Source of the DNA: Phytoseiulus persimilis
Lineage: Eukaryota; Arthropoda; Arachnida; Mesostigmata; Phytoseiidae
Assembly (NCBI GenBank): GCA_037576195.1
Contig: CM075101.1
Coordinates: 27,466,001 to 27,530,000, forward strand
Length of the DNA: 64,000 nucleotides
Reading direction: 5' to 3'
Shown here: piece by piece, positions 25,060-35,149 of the stretch
Layout of the letters: every line of letters starts with the position of its first letter
Numbering within the stretch: the first letter of the stretch is position 1
Made by a program: the position numbers and the translations under genes
The notes under the pieces: model-generated
Seen by the model: the letters and a program-made list of their open reading frames with translations, nothing else
Database searches by the model: none
What the model was told of the DNA's origin: nothing

Positions 25060-26640
25060 CAGATTGGGTTCATCCGGTCTGTCTCCTGAAAACGGCATAG
25101 GAAAAAAACAGCAGTTCCGGCTCTGTCTGGATTTTGGAATTTCGGGAGCGATTTCCAAAAAAGCACAGATCTGATCAGACTCATGTTGCGTTCCGTTCCG
25201 GAGGCCATTCTTGGGTACCCACTTTCCTGAACGATTCCTGCGAATCTCTTCCACCTGAAAGCGCGTCAGGAGACGCATCTTTTCCGACTTCATTCGTTCA
25301 GTCCAGCGTTTTCCGGACGTCCAAGACGGGGGCGAAGCTCCATATCCCCCCAAATCCTTCAACAATCCTGACGAATCTTGGCATTATGAATAAGTTTGCG
25401 GGACGCGGGATGTATTTGAAGACCGGAGACTCATTAGAAAACAGAGTGAAAGGAATCAGAGACTGCTGACATTCATTCGCATGACTTTTTCATCTCAAAC
25501 TACCCTAAAATCCCGCTGATAACAAACCTTTTTTTTTCGATTTTTCCTCAAAAAACCGCATCAGAAGCGATTGTTATCTGCCGAGTTTGCTATCGGATGA
25601 GCTCGTTGAGATTTTGGCTATCCGACTGTTCCATTATCCGATAAGTTCGTCATCTGATGCGTTCTTCTCAGAGAGAATCGAAAGAACAGGGTTCGTTATC
25701 TGCGGGATTTTAGGGTACCCCCGATACTCGATCAGGCATTATCATTATAGTATACAGTCCGAATGGAGTTCAGAAAAGAACGCATGGGCGAGGCACAGGC
25801 TATTTTCGCAATGCACGCATCTGATGAAGGACACTCCGTCGCATCAGAAATGCTGGTCCTCGACAATCAGATCGAAGCAAATCTCTCGAGGGAACACCCA
25901 TGGGCCGGAGTCCTCTTTCCTCAACCCCGTCCTGCACAAGGCGTATTCGATCCCGTTTCTCGAACGTGGTTCACTAAACTGGTGCCAGACGCCAGGTATT
26001 GAATTCAGTCTTGTCGATAACAGCATTCGGTGTGGAACGAACTGAAGACTGGTGCCGTCGGAAGGAGAGGACATCCAATGGCTGTATGATGTAAGTACAT
26101 CCCCCAGGAATCACTTCTCTGATTATCTGGGGGATATTGCGGGTTTGGGAGCGATTTCCAACAAAACACTGATCAGTATGAACTCCTTCCACTTTCCTCT
26201 TCGGACGACTCAACCCGGCACTCTCTGGAGCGACTTCGACGATCCCTTTCAGATCCTCGCCCGTCATAGCGTTGTAGTGACAGGTAATGCTTCAAGCTTA
26301 TCACGCAGCTTGCCGGTCGAAGGCAATGCTCCAAATGACGGAATTGACTTTTCCGCGGCCTTGGAGGAAAATGGAACTCTGTTCGCGTCTCGGCCGAACA
26401 ACGTTGGGGAAGATGCGTCTTTTTTCAGCGTTCGGGAGGAGGAAAATACGCCGAAATCGCTCAAGAAGGGACCGAGTGGTGTCGTCCGGGAGGAAACGCA
26501 ACATGAGTCCAATTAAATCAGTGCCTGCTTCAAAATGGCTCCCTAAACTTCAAAGTTCAACCACAGTCGGAAGTGTTGTTTTTTCCCGGTTTTTCTTAGG
26601 AGACACAGCGTCAACGACGAAACGGGTAAAGCCGTTTCGA
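25060..26640. repeat. Diverged foldback: inverted arms ~25060-25370 and ~26280-26640
   Basis: The reverse complement of 25060-25370 aligns with 26280-26640. Shared tracts include GAAGATGCGTCT, CGCAACATGAGTC and the AGGAGACA end next to an A/T-rich stretch. Identity is roughly 60-70% with indels, so the arms are old. A third partial copy, in the orientation of the left arm, occurs near 26128-26180 (GGGAGCGATTTCCAA). The inner part contains the MITE-like element. Frames in the arms are broken and I do not call them genes. Confidence 0.6.
25501..25717. mobile_element. MITE-like element with long terminal inverted repeats and TA target site
   Basis: 25501-25523 is the reverse complement of 25695-25717 with one mismatch (left end TACCCTAAAATCCCGC). 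The complementarity continues imperfectly for about 85-95 bp on each side (shared AACC, TTTCGATT, CGCATCAGA blocks), so the element folds almost completely. Both ends terminate in TA, which fits a TA target-site duplication as in Tc1/mariner-type MITEs. There is no coding capacity. Confidence 0.78.
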
Positions 26641-26968
26641 GTCGGCTTTCCAACTGATCACGAGTGAAGTTTTACTTGTTGGAGATGAAGTCTTCTCCGA
26701 TATCAGTGATCAACGACCCGCGCGCTTCGAACCCGTTGCGAGATTTCTTGGGACTCTTCTCGTCGTATGGAGTGGATTGCCTGCAAGCTGCACCGTTGTA
26801 GCGGAAAAACCGCATAGTTCCCTGCTCGTGATGCATCCGATGGATGACACAGCTGAGCCCAGGCCCTTGCTGGGAGCAGTCCGGAATATTCGCTTCAATT
26901 TCGGAGCGACTGTCGGCATTGTTCTGTTCTTATGTTGATCGATGATCCACACAAAGACGTTACGGTGC

Positions 26969-26975
26969 TATAAAA
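26969..26975 (+). promoter_or_regulatory. TATA box of the Cys-rich peptide gene
   Basis: TATAAAA, 38-44 bp upstream of the start codon. The aligned position in the downstream paralog reads CATGAAAA, so that copy has lost it. Confidence 0.7.
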
Positions 26976-27012
26976 ATGGAAACTTCCGCCAGAGCTTTGA
27001 TTCTGCTAGAAC

Positions 27013-27403
27013 ATGAAATTCTTCGCTGTGCTCTTCGCCCTGTTCGTCTTTTTCCAGGCCGTCACCGCGGACTGGAAATCTGAAGCTGAGGCTGTTTGCG
27101 AAGCTAAGGACCGCGTAAGTGACAGCTGGAGCTAGCCGATAATTGAGATGCGAGGGTCTCAACACCCCATAGATCCGCGAAATACGGGGAATGAATTTCT
27201 CCTGAAGTTCGATTCCATTCCCATCCTCATCTTAATATTCGCAGGAGGCTGACACCTCTCCCCTCATCAAAATGCAGTGCAAGGTCAGGTGCACTAAGAA
27301 AGGAGAGAGTGCCACCTTCGAAAATCTCCCCGACGGACTTGAGTGTGAGAGGCTTATCTTATGGTCTGGCAAAGGCTCCTGCAAGAATGGAATCTGTCAG
27401 TAA
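27013..27403 (+). CDS. Secreted Cys-rich peptide, tick-salivary-like (86 aa)
   Basis: Two exons (27013-27114 and 27245-27403) joined in phase 0. The signal peptide is MKFFAVLFALFVFFQAVTA. The mature part is about 67 residues with six cysteines, arranged as a lone Cys (VCEAKDR), a CKVRC pair, then ENLPDGLEC, and a terminal CKNGIC. The LPDGxxC plus CxxGxC ending is shared with several short secreted salivary families of ticks (8.9-kDa and basic-tail types), which is the basis for the call. The actual activity is unknown. TATA box at 26969 and AATAAA at 27414-27419. It belongs to a local tandem duplication with the gene at 28033. Confidence 0.87.
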
Positions 27404-27413
27404 TCCTTCATTG

Positions 27414-27419
27414 AATAAA
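27414..27419 (+). terminator. Poly(A) signal of the Cys-rich peptide gene
   Basis: AATAAA, 11 bp beyond the TAA stop. Confidence 0.75.
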
Positions 27420-27489
27420 TGATGCACTCACGAGCTGAAACAATGGGGAAATATACGTCTTCTCTAGGAAAGTAACTCGATAGACCCGG

Positions 27490-27619
27490 TAGAGACCTTG
27501 ATTTGATCTTGAAGCGACATGGGATGGAAATATCGTCCACAATCGATTGAGACACATCTCGAAAGCGTCAGCTCCTCCACGCCTTCCAAAGTTGCGAGCG
27601 TCACACTTCTTGACGTCAT
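27490..27619 (-). pseudogene. Relic of the first exon of the small membrane protein gene
   Basis: 27619-27557 on the minus strand encodes MTSRSVTLATLEGVEELTLS, a diverged copy of the first exon at 23668-23605 (MTSRSVALATLKGLRELSQS). The splice donor is lost (AGATGTG instead of AGAGGTA). A following patch, RYFHPM, resembles the start of the second exon (GCFHPV), after which similarity stops. Flanking DNA upstream of the ATG is also shared, so this is a duplication of genomic DNA, not a retrocopy. Confidence 0.7.
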
Positions 27620-28032
27620 CAGAGAATTCGGCTTGCGCCATGAATGAACCCATGTCGTTCCGAATGCGACAATCGGAGAACCTCCCAGCAAAACCAAATC
27701 GCCGTCTTCAGCTTGTCTCGGACGCCCAAAGGATTTCAGCCTCTTCCGTAGATCTTCGTGAATTCGGTGGTTTTAGGCGAGAAGGGTCAGGAAATTCTGG
27801 ATTAGTGGAATATTCTATCCAACCGTCTTGGTTCTGAATCAGCGTTCGGAACGTTCGCAATTGAACTGCATAACGCTCTCCATCTGGAGACTTCCACTGA
27901 GAACGTCAGTCGGGTTTCCGGGAAATGGACTGAACAGCTCTGAGGAGTGGACTCGGAATGTGGAAATGGCACAAAGGCGATACGGTGCCATGAAAATGGA
28001 AACTCCCGCTCAAACTTCGATTCGGATAGAAC

Positions 28033-28667
28033 ATGAGATTCTTTGCCGTGATCTTCGCCCTGTCCGGGGTGTACCAGACCGTCGCTGTCGATCGGGAATC
28101 TGAAGCTGAGGATGTTTGCAAAGCCAAGAACCGCGTAAATGACAGCTGGAGCTGGCCGATAATTCAGATGCCATGGCCCCAACGCTGAAATACGGGGCAT
28201 AAGCTTCTTCTAGAGATCGCGAACCCGCGAAGCTAGCAATCGCGGGTTCGATCCCCGGCCGGGACAACAAACTTCTCATGTGGTAAGAAGAGGATTTAAT
28301 TTATATCAGAATTGAATCTGAACCATCTTAAGACCCAAGCCCACCGCCCGCAATGGGATTTGCGAGGCGACAGGGAGTGTGACTGAAGCATTACCGAAAG
28401 GTGATTCCGGGACACTTCCGAGGGCTGGCTGAGAGGTTCAGCCGGAAAACAAAGAAAAGCTTCTTCTAGAGCTTGATTCCATTCCCATCGCCGCCCTGCT
28501 ATTCGCGGGAGGCTAACAAGTCTAACTTTGTCGAAATGCTGTGCGAGGTCAGGTGCAATACGGAAGGAAAGCTTCCTACCTTCGGAAATCTCCCCGTCGG
28601 ACTTGAGTGTGAGAGATCCATCTTATGGCCTGGCAATGGCTCCTGTAGATATGGATTCTGCTGGTAA
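28033..28667 (+). CDS. Second Cys-rich peptide gene (85 aa), possibly decaying
   Basis: Paralog of the gene at 27013. Exon 1 is 28033-28134 (signal MRFFAVIFALSGVYQTVA, then the first Cys) and exon 2 is 28512-28667. All six cysteines are kept (CKAKNR, CEVRC, VGLEC, CRYGFC). Three things make expression doubtful: the TATA box has become CATGAAA, the ancestral acceptor TTCGCAG is TTCGCGG, and a SINE with flanking duplication sits in the intron. An AG three bases downstream of the ancestral acceptor would still give an in-frame protein lacking one Glu, which is the model given here. Confidence 0.6.
28201..28471 (+). mobile_element. SINE-like retroposon with hairpin / B-box head, in the paralog intron
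   Basis: The element proper is 28216-28456, between perfect 15-bp direct repeats AAGCTTCTTCTAGAG at 28201-28215 and 28457-28471. The first 72 bp, absent from the other copy, contain a perfect 10-bp inverted repeat (CGAACCCGCG at 28220 and CGCGGGTTCG at 28241) and a GGTTCGATCC stretch identical to a Pol III B box. The rest is the shared body. The head looks like the 3' half of a tRNA, as in tRNA-derived SINEs; no A box is seen. Confidence 0.82.
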
Positions 28668-28762
28668 ACCCTCATGGAATGAAAGATGCATTCATCAAGC
28701 TGGAAATGGGGGAATATACTCCTTTCTAGAAAAAAAAACATTCCACACACCCGGTGGAGACT

Positions 28763-28768
28763 TTTATT
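28763..28768 (-). terminator. Poly(A) signal of the mucin gene
   Basis: TTTATT on plus reads AATAAA on minus, 213 bp beyond the mucin stop codon. Confidence 0.6.
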
Positions 28769-28980
28769 CGATCTTCAAGCGTTATGGGACGAAAATATTG
28801 TACACGTTCGATGGGGATCAAGTTGGTGTTGAAAGTCGTTCCGTTAATGTCTGATGTTTCTCAGGGATGAATAGTGGCCCAGGCCATGAACCAGCTTTGC
28901 TCCGGACGTTCATTTGTTATCAAAATAGACGGTGATGGTTTATCGGGTGAGGGTTGTTGTCCAGTGAGCCTTCAGAACGC

Positions 28981-31900
28981 TCAGACGGTGTCGTCGCAGT
29001 GCGCATCTTCGATCAAATCGCAAACATTAACTCGCTTGTTGAAATGCATGCCCTCCGGACACAGCATTCTGATTCCTTTGCCACCCGTGCATTGATAGAA
29101 GTGTTCGCAAGAGGTAGGATCCCGGAACCAACCGAACGGGTTGGGGCATCGGAAGCCGCCAGGAGTCGTTGTTGACTTCACGAATTCGTCCGATGTGGTG
29201 GAGCCAAAAGTGTTCGTAGAACCATCCGATGTGGGTTTCGGTTTTCCATCTTGCGGTGTTGTAGAAATCGTTGCTTCTGCAGTATGGTCTGTCTCTTGAC
29301 CAGAAGAAGTTGGTGCGGGAGCAGGGTCTGGATCTGTTTGATGTCTCGTCGGGACGTTTGGTGTCGAAGCCGTAGTAGGGACTTCAGGTCGTGCAGTGGA
29401 GATTTCAGGAGTGTAAGCCTCGCTTACACCTGATGAGGGATTCTGTCCGTGTTCAGAGGCCGTCGAAGAAATCATTTGCGGCCCAGCTGTGTCGGTACCG
29501 TGTACGCCCTCCCGAGTGTTGGAAGTTGATGCAAAAGCGGGGTCTGGATCTGTTCGAGGCCTTGTAGGAACGCTTGGAGATGAAGCCGCACTAGGAACTT
29601 CAGGACCTGCAGTGGAGATTTCAGGAGTGTAAGTCTCGCTTATGCCCGATGAGGGACTTTGTCTGTCTTCATGGGCCGTTGACGGAATGGTATACGGCCC
29701 CGTAGCTTCTGCAGTGTGGTTCGTCGCTTGACCAGAAGAAGATGATTCTGGAGCGGGGTCTGGATCTGTGTGAAGTCTTGACGGCACGTTTGGTGTCGGA
29801 AGCGTGGTAGGAACTTCAGGTCGCGCAGTGGATATTTCAGGAGTGAAAGCTTCGCTTCCACTTGATGAGGGATTCTGTTTGTTTTCGGAGGGCGTCGAAG
29901 GAATCGTTTGCGGCCTAGTTGTGCCGAGGCTGTGTTCGCTCTCCAGAGCAGGGGAAGCTGATGCCAGAGCAGGATCCGGATCTGTTTGATGCCCTGTGGG
30001 GACGCTTGGAGTCGAAGCCGCGCTAGGAACTTCAGGACGTGCAGTGGAGATTTCAGGAGTGTAAGTGTCGCTCCCACCTGATGAGGGATTCGGTCTGTCA
30101 TCAAAAGCCGATGAAGAAATTGTTTGCGGTCCAGTTGTGCCGGTGCTGTGTATGCCCTCCTGAGTAGGGGAACTTGATGCCGAAGAAGAATCCGGATCTG
30201 TTTGATGCCCCGTCGGGAAGTTTGGTGTCTGGGCCGCAGTAGGAACTTCAGGACTTGCAGTGGAGATTTCAGGAGTGTAAGTGTCGCTCCCACCTGATGA
30301 GGGATTCGGTCTGTCATCAAAAGCCGATGAAGAAATTGTTTGCGGTCCAGTTGTGCCGGTGCTGTGTATGCCCTCCTGAGTAGGGGAACTTGATGCCGAA
30401 GAAGAATCCGGATCTGTTTGATGCCCCGTCGGGAAGTTTGGTGTCTGGGCCGCAGTAGGAACTTCAGGACTTGCAGTGGAGATTTCAGGAGTGTAAGTGT
30501 CGCTCCCACCTGATGAGGGATTCGGTCTGTCATCAAAAGCCGATGAAGAAATTGTTTGCGGTCCAGTTGTGCCGGTGCTGTGTATGCCCTCCAGAGCAGG
30601 GGAAGCTGATGCCAGAGCAGGATCCGGATCTGTTTGATGCCCTGTGGGGACGCTTGGAGTCGAAGCCGCGCTAGGAACTTCAGGACGTGCAGTGGAGATT
30701 TCAGGAGTGTAAGTGTCGCTCCCACCTGATGAGGGATTCGGTCTGTCATCAAAAGCCGATGAAGAAATTGTTTGCGGTCCAGTTGTGCCGGTGCTGTGTA
30801 TGCCCTCCTGAGTAGGGGAACTTGATGCCGAAGAAGAATCCGGATCTGTTTGATGCCCCGTCGGGAAGTTTGGTGTCTGGGCCGCAGTAGGAACTTCAGG
30901 ACTTGCAGTGGAGATTTCAGGAGTGTAAGTGTCGCTCCCACCTGATGAGGGATTCGGTCTGTCATCAAAAGCCGATGAAGAAATTGTTTGCGGTCCAGTT
31001 GTGCCAGTGCTGTGTATGCTCTCCTGAGTAGGGGAACTTGATGCCGAAGAAGAATCCGGATCTGTTTGATGCCTCGTCGGGAAGTTTGGTGTCTGGGCCG
31101 CAGTAGGAACTTCAGGACTTGCAGTGGAGATTTCAGGAGAGTGAGTTTCGCTCCCACCTGATGAGGGATTCGGTCTGTCATCAAAAGCCGATGAAGAAAT
31201 CGTTTGCGGTCCAGTTGTGCCGGTGCTGTGTGCTGTCTCCTGAGCAGAGAAAGTTGATGCTGAGGCGGGATCCGAGCCGGTTTGTATCCCTGTTGGTATG
31301 TTCGGCGTCTCAGCTGCGGTAGAAACCTCAGGTTGTGCAGTAGGTATCTCAGGAGTCTCAGTCAAGCTTTTCGGGGTCGTGTTCACGTTACTGTTTTGCG
31401 TGATTCCGGAATCGGAGGACGTGATGTCAGCACTGGGCGTACTGATGCCGTTCCCTGACATCGCTGTCCCGTCAGTCGGCGTACTATCTGGGCTTCCAGG
31501 AGCCGAAGAAGTCGATTCCGGAGTTATGGTGTGATCCTCTGGAGATTCAGTGGTTCTCGCCACCAGAGTCGTAGTTCTCGTTCTCGAGGTTGGGATCTTC
31601 ACACTTGTGGTCGTAGTCACAGCCCTTGCTGTGACAGTTCTTCCAGATACCGCTGCGGTGGATAGCTTGATGGGAGGAGATGTCTGGTCAGGGGATGCAG
31701 TCGCTGAATGGGTTTCCCCTGATACGGGAGACTCCGTTGACGTCACAGTCTGGACAGGAGCAGTCGTCCCGGAGGCATCAGAAATCGATGATTGAGCCTC
31801 GGTGAATGTAGTCGAGATCTCCGGTTCAACCGTCGAAGTTTCTGATTGAGCAGAGGTTCCTTCGCCGGCCTCGGTCTCATGGGCAGAGGTGGCCGTCGAT

Positions 31901-34900
31901 TCACTCTTTGGCGACTCCTGGGTGTCAGAAGTCGGAGAAACTCCAGTGGTTCGACTGATTGGGTTTGTCGTTTCCGTCGAGCTGCTTCCAGTAGTGGCAT
32001 CTGACCGCGCCTTGCCTTCGGAAACTGGGCTCGTCTCGAATTGGATCTCTGAAACCCGCGTTCCATCGTTTGTTGTTCTGTGGGGAGGCTCGGTCTCTCT
32101 TGTCGGAGTTCCGGATCGGTCTGTCACAGACTCTGCGATTGTTGAAGTATACTCTCGTTCGCCCATGCGAGTTGAACTTCCACTTGTTTCCTCTCGGATG
32201 TGTGTCGTGTCGCTCTTAGAGCTCGGATGGGTGCTGACTTCATCTGATCCTGTTGGAGCTTTCGCCGGGCTAGTTGCGGTCCCGGCCGCGGAACTCGACG
32301 GATCCACGTTTGTTGGCACCGACGAGGACTCTGGTCTCGTGTGTCCGCTTGCGCCGGTCCCCACGCTCGTCGCGGTTGGGGCGGTGGTCACATCTGACGT
32401 GCCGTCGACGCTCGTCGTTGGACGACTCTCCGCCCCACTCGGAGTGTTTGAGGAATCGCCCGTTTCATCGCTAGATACGGCAGGAGAGCTGCTCGAAGGG
32501 GACGCTGTCGACGTGGGCTCGATGGACTCGGAAGGTGTTGGCGAGGAATGTTCCATGGTAGACTTCTGCTCGCTCGGTGACGACACTCCGGTAGGCTCTG
32601 TAGCCGCGGATTCGGTGGTGGATCTCCTGTTCGCGGCCGAAGTGCTCTCGTCGGCTCGCGAGGTCGAGAAGATATCCTGAGTTGATGACCCTTCTTCAGT
32701 GCTCTCCGACGATTTCACGGAGTGCTGAGTTCCCTCGTCAGTAGCCACTGTGCCGATTGTCGATGTTCCATATTCTCCTGTCGTCTCTCTGCCATCACTG
32801 CTAGAGGTGACTAGATTTTCAGCTCGCGAGCTAGTGTATGAACGCTCAGGCAAAGTTGACGCATCTGAAGTCAACCCACTCGGAAGGGAAACGCTGTCCG
32901 GATCGGAGCTCTCTGCAAGACGCGTAAATTCGGAAGTTGGCCCGGTGCGGGAGCTCGTGCTATCGTGCTCTCCAGTCACGGTAGTGCTCTCGCTTCCAGC
33001 AGAACTTTCCCAAGTGGTCCTCATGTAGGAATCGCCGTCGAATTTAGTCGAGGCGTCTCCGTTACCGGTCGCGCCGGAGTCCAGGGTGATGTTCAATGAG
33101 GAGGTTAGCGCACTGTCTGTCTGTTCTGACGCTGAGTTAGTGTATGCACGTGTTGGATTTCGACCTGAATCCGAAGAGTTGATTTCGATATCAGCGGTCT
33201 CGTCCGAGCTGGGCTCCGTCGATTCGTCCGTCGTCCGCCATCTCGAATCTGAAGATCCGGATCTCGTCGTCAGAGTCGATACAGAATCGTACGGAGTGTT
33301 TTGATCCGTTTCCGTTGAGCCAAACTCGGTGCTTGCGTCTGTTTCGGTGTCGTCGATTGCCTCACTCGACGTCCACGAGCCCCAATCCGCGGAAGAACTC
33401 TGGCTAGAATCCTCTCGAGAACGCGGAGTCGAGTCGATCCAGGTACTCGAAGTACCACTGGTTTCAGCAGTCGCTTCGGTCGGGCTTGTCGAAACGGGGT
33501 CCGACGAATGGGAGTTTGTGGTCACTTCATCCCGTCGAGTGGGAGGGGGTCTCGACTCCAAGGTGGACGATCGTCCGAGTTCTACTGTGCTGCTCGGAGG
33601 CGGACTCGATGGGGAACCCGTTTGGATCGGAGAACTCGGGCTCCAAGCTGGAGAGCTAATATCCCCAGTTGGGGAACGCGATGCAGCTGTGGAGGGTTGA
33701 ATAGTTTGCTCCGAGGTGATTGAGGTCTGGGTGAGGGGAGTAGTAGCAGTTCGAGAGGGGAGCCATAATCCCGAAGTGGACCTTTGACTTATATGAGTGG
33801 GCCGTCCTGAGGGGCGCGTCGCCTCCCCGTCCTGACTTCCGGAACTCGTCTTCATTGTGGACTCCTCATTCGTTTGTGTCGGCGAGCCGTCCTGCAGGGT
33901 GTTCTGCGAAAACGCTGGCGTCGAATACCTCGGAGCGTCAGAGGATGATGCTTCTTCTGGCGCCTGGGACTCGGACATCGTGGTTGGAGCAGCGTCCGTT
34001 GATGGTGGATTTGAAAAGAAGTTCGTCGAGCTTCCTCGTCTCGACCAAGACCTGGTGGACGGATCAGTCGTGGTCTTCTCCCCAAGGGTCGTGTACCTCT
34101 TCGTCAAGGAAGTTGAGCGGTCCGACAACGGACTTGTCGCGAAATGTTTACTGGAAGATGAAGACGAAGAGCTCGAGAAGGATGACGAGCTACTGAACGA
34201 CGCGCTCCCAGTGCTGAACTCGTGCGACAAGGAACTGCTTGAATGTCCATCATCTGAAACCGTGGTGCTCTGACGCGTGACCTCTTTGGGGGTCGTTTTC
34301 GGGTGTGGCGTCGATGGGACACAGTCGACATTGGCTATCCAGTCACAGACATTTATACGCGGGTTGAAATGAGTTTGCGGTGGGCATGTTTTGCGATGCG
34401 GTCTGCCGTGAGCGCAGTGGAAGAAGTGTGAGCAGGAAAACGGATCGGAGAAGTATCCGAAAGTCGTGGGACACTTGAAAGACGGTGTTGTCGTCGTCAC
34501 TTTGAGCGTCGTGGTTGATGAGGGCGACGCTTTCATCAATGTCACTTTGCACTCGGTTCTCTTTCCGTCATTGCAGGATTTCGAATGGATATCGAAAACA
34601 TGTCCTGCAGGACAGTTGTGGAGCTCTGGGATACCGTCGACGCACTTGTAGAAGCTGTGGCAGGAGATTGAGTCGCTGAAATGACCGGTGGGGGACGGAC
34701 ACTCGAAGTCGGTTGACTCCACCGAATTCCGCGCCGTCCGCGAGGAGACCGTCAACTTCCTCTCGCAGGAGAGACTAGTTTTCCCCAGGTAGGTTCCGAG
34801 TGGACAACGGCGAGCAAACCACATGCTGCCGGAGCACTCAGCAAAAGCGTTCGGGCCGATTCTTCGACGCTCGCCATTGGTGCAGGAGTTGACTGCTTCG

Positions 34901-35068
34901 ACAGTGCTGACCGCTGGGAAACGAGGAAATCGTTAACGACCGTCATTTTACTCGTCGTCGGAGGGGACACTACTCCACTCAGGTCAGACGGTTGTTGTGG
35001 ATTACAGCAATCGAGCGGGGGAGATGCTCACCTGCTAGGAGAGCGCCGAACGCGTAGAGCCACCGCAT
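28981..35068 (-). CDS. Giant mucin-like CBM14 (peritrophin-type) secreted protein, 1989 aa
   Basis: Extracellular chitin-associated glycoprotein, probably in cuticle, gut lining or a secretion. Exon 1 (35068-35032) encodes the start of a signal peptide (MRWLYAFGALLA). Exon 2 (34913-28981) holds the rest, 5970 nt in total. An atypical Cys module (CTNGERRR...SLSCER, residues ~22-65) is followed by two standard six-Cys CBM14 domains (ECPSPTGHFSDSISCHSFYK at ~85-140 and KCPTTFGYFSDPFSCSHFFH at ~160-215). About 1700 residues of Ser/Thr/Pro/Glu-rich mucin follow, then a C-terminal CBM14 (RCPNPFGWFRDPTSCEHFYQ, ~1935-1988). Residues ~1200-1885 are a tandem array of 72-residue repeats. Chitin-binding ends flanking a long O-glycosylatable core could cross-link chitin. 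Codon use in the core is Ser-heavy, and this creates long artefactual open frames on the other strand. Confidence 0.93.
29200..31345 (-). repeat. 216-bp tandem repeat array inside the mucin gene (about 10 units)
   Basis: The landmark GTGTCGCTCCCACC recurs at about 30065, 30281, 30497, 30713 and 30929, exactly 216 bp apart. More diverged units lie on both sides. Each unit encodes 72 residues containing TTGPQTISSSAFDDRPNPSS and a PEIST...PEVP segment. The central five units are nearly identical in DNA; the outer ones have drifted. Confidence 0.92.
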
Positions 35069-35116
35069 CGTTCCAACAGCACCTCAAGGGAACAATAACG
35101 TAAATTTCGCGGTGTG

Positions 35117-35123
35117 GACTTTA
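35117..35123 (-). promoter_or_regulatory. TATA box of the mucin gene
   Basis: On the minus strand CCACTTATAAAGTCC lies about 55 bp upstream of the mucin start codon. A second TATA-like element, ATTTATAGC, is about 25 bp further upstream. Confidence 0.6.
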
Positions 35124-35149
35124 TAAGTGGACTCGAGCGCGGGGCTATA

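Noticed and set aside
28216-28270. tRNA gene suggested by GCGGGTTCGATCCCCGG
   Set aside because: Only a T-arm-like half is present, with no D arm or A box and no full cloverleaf. It is better explained as the head of a SINE.
29640-31184. A 514-codon open frame on the minus strand within the mucin gene, rich in LLRRPRHQTSRR-like repeats
   Set aside because: It is the mucin repeat read in another frame. A 216-bp period is a multiple of three, so a frame open in one unit stays open in all. Low-complexity basic composition, no independent start context or splice sites.
31889-32680. A 263-codon plus-strand open frame rich in Val/Ser/Leu opposite the mucin
   Set aside because: Antisense shadow of Ser/Thr/Pro codons of the PTS domain; other antisense frames in 32.7-34.3 kb have the same origin.
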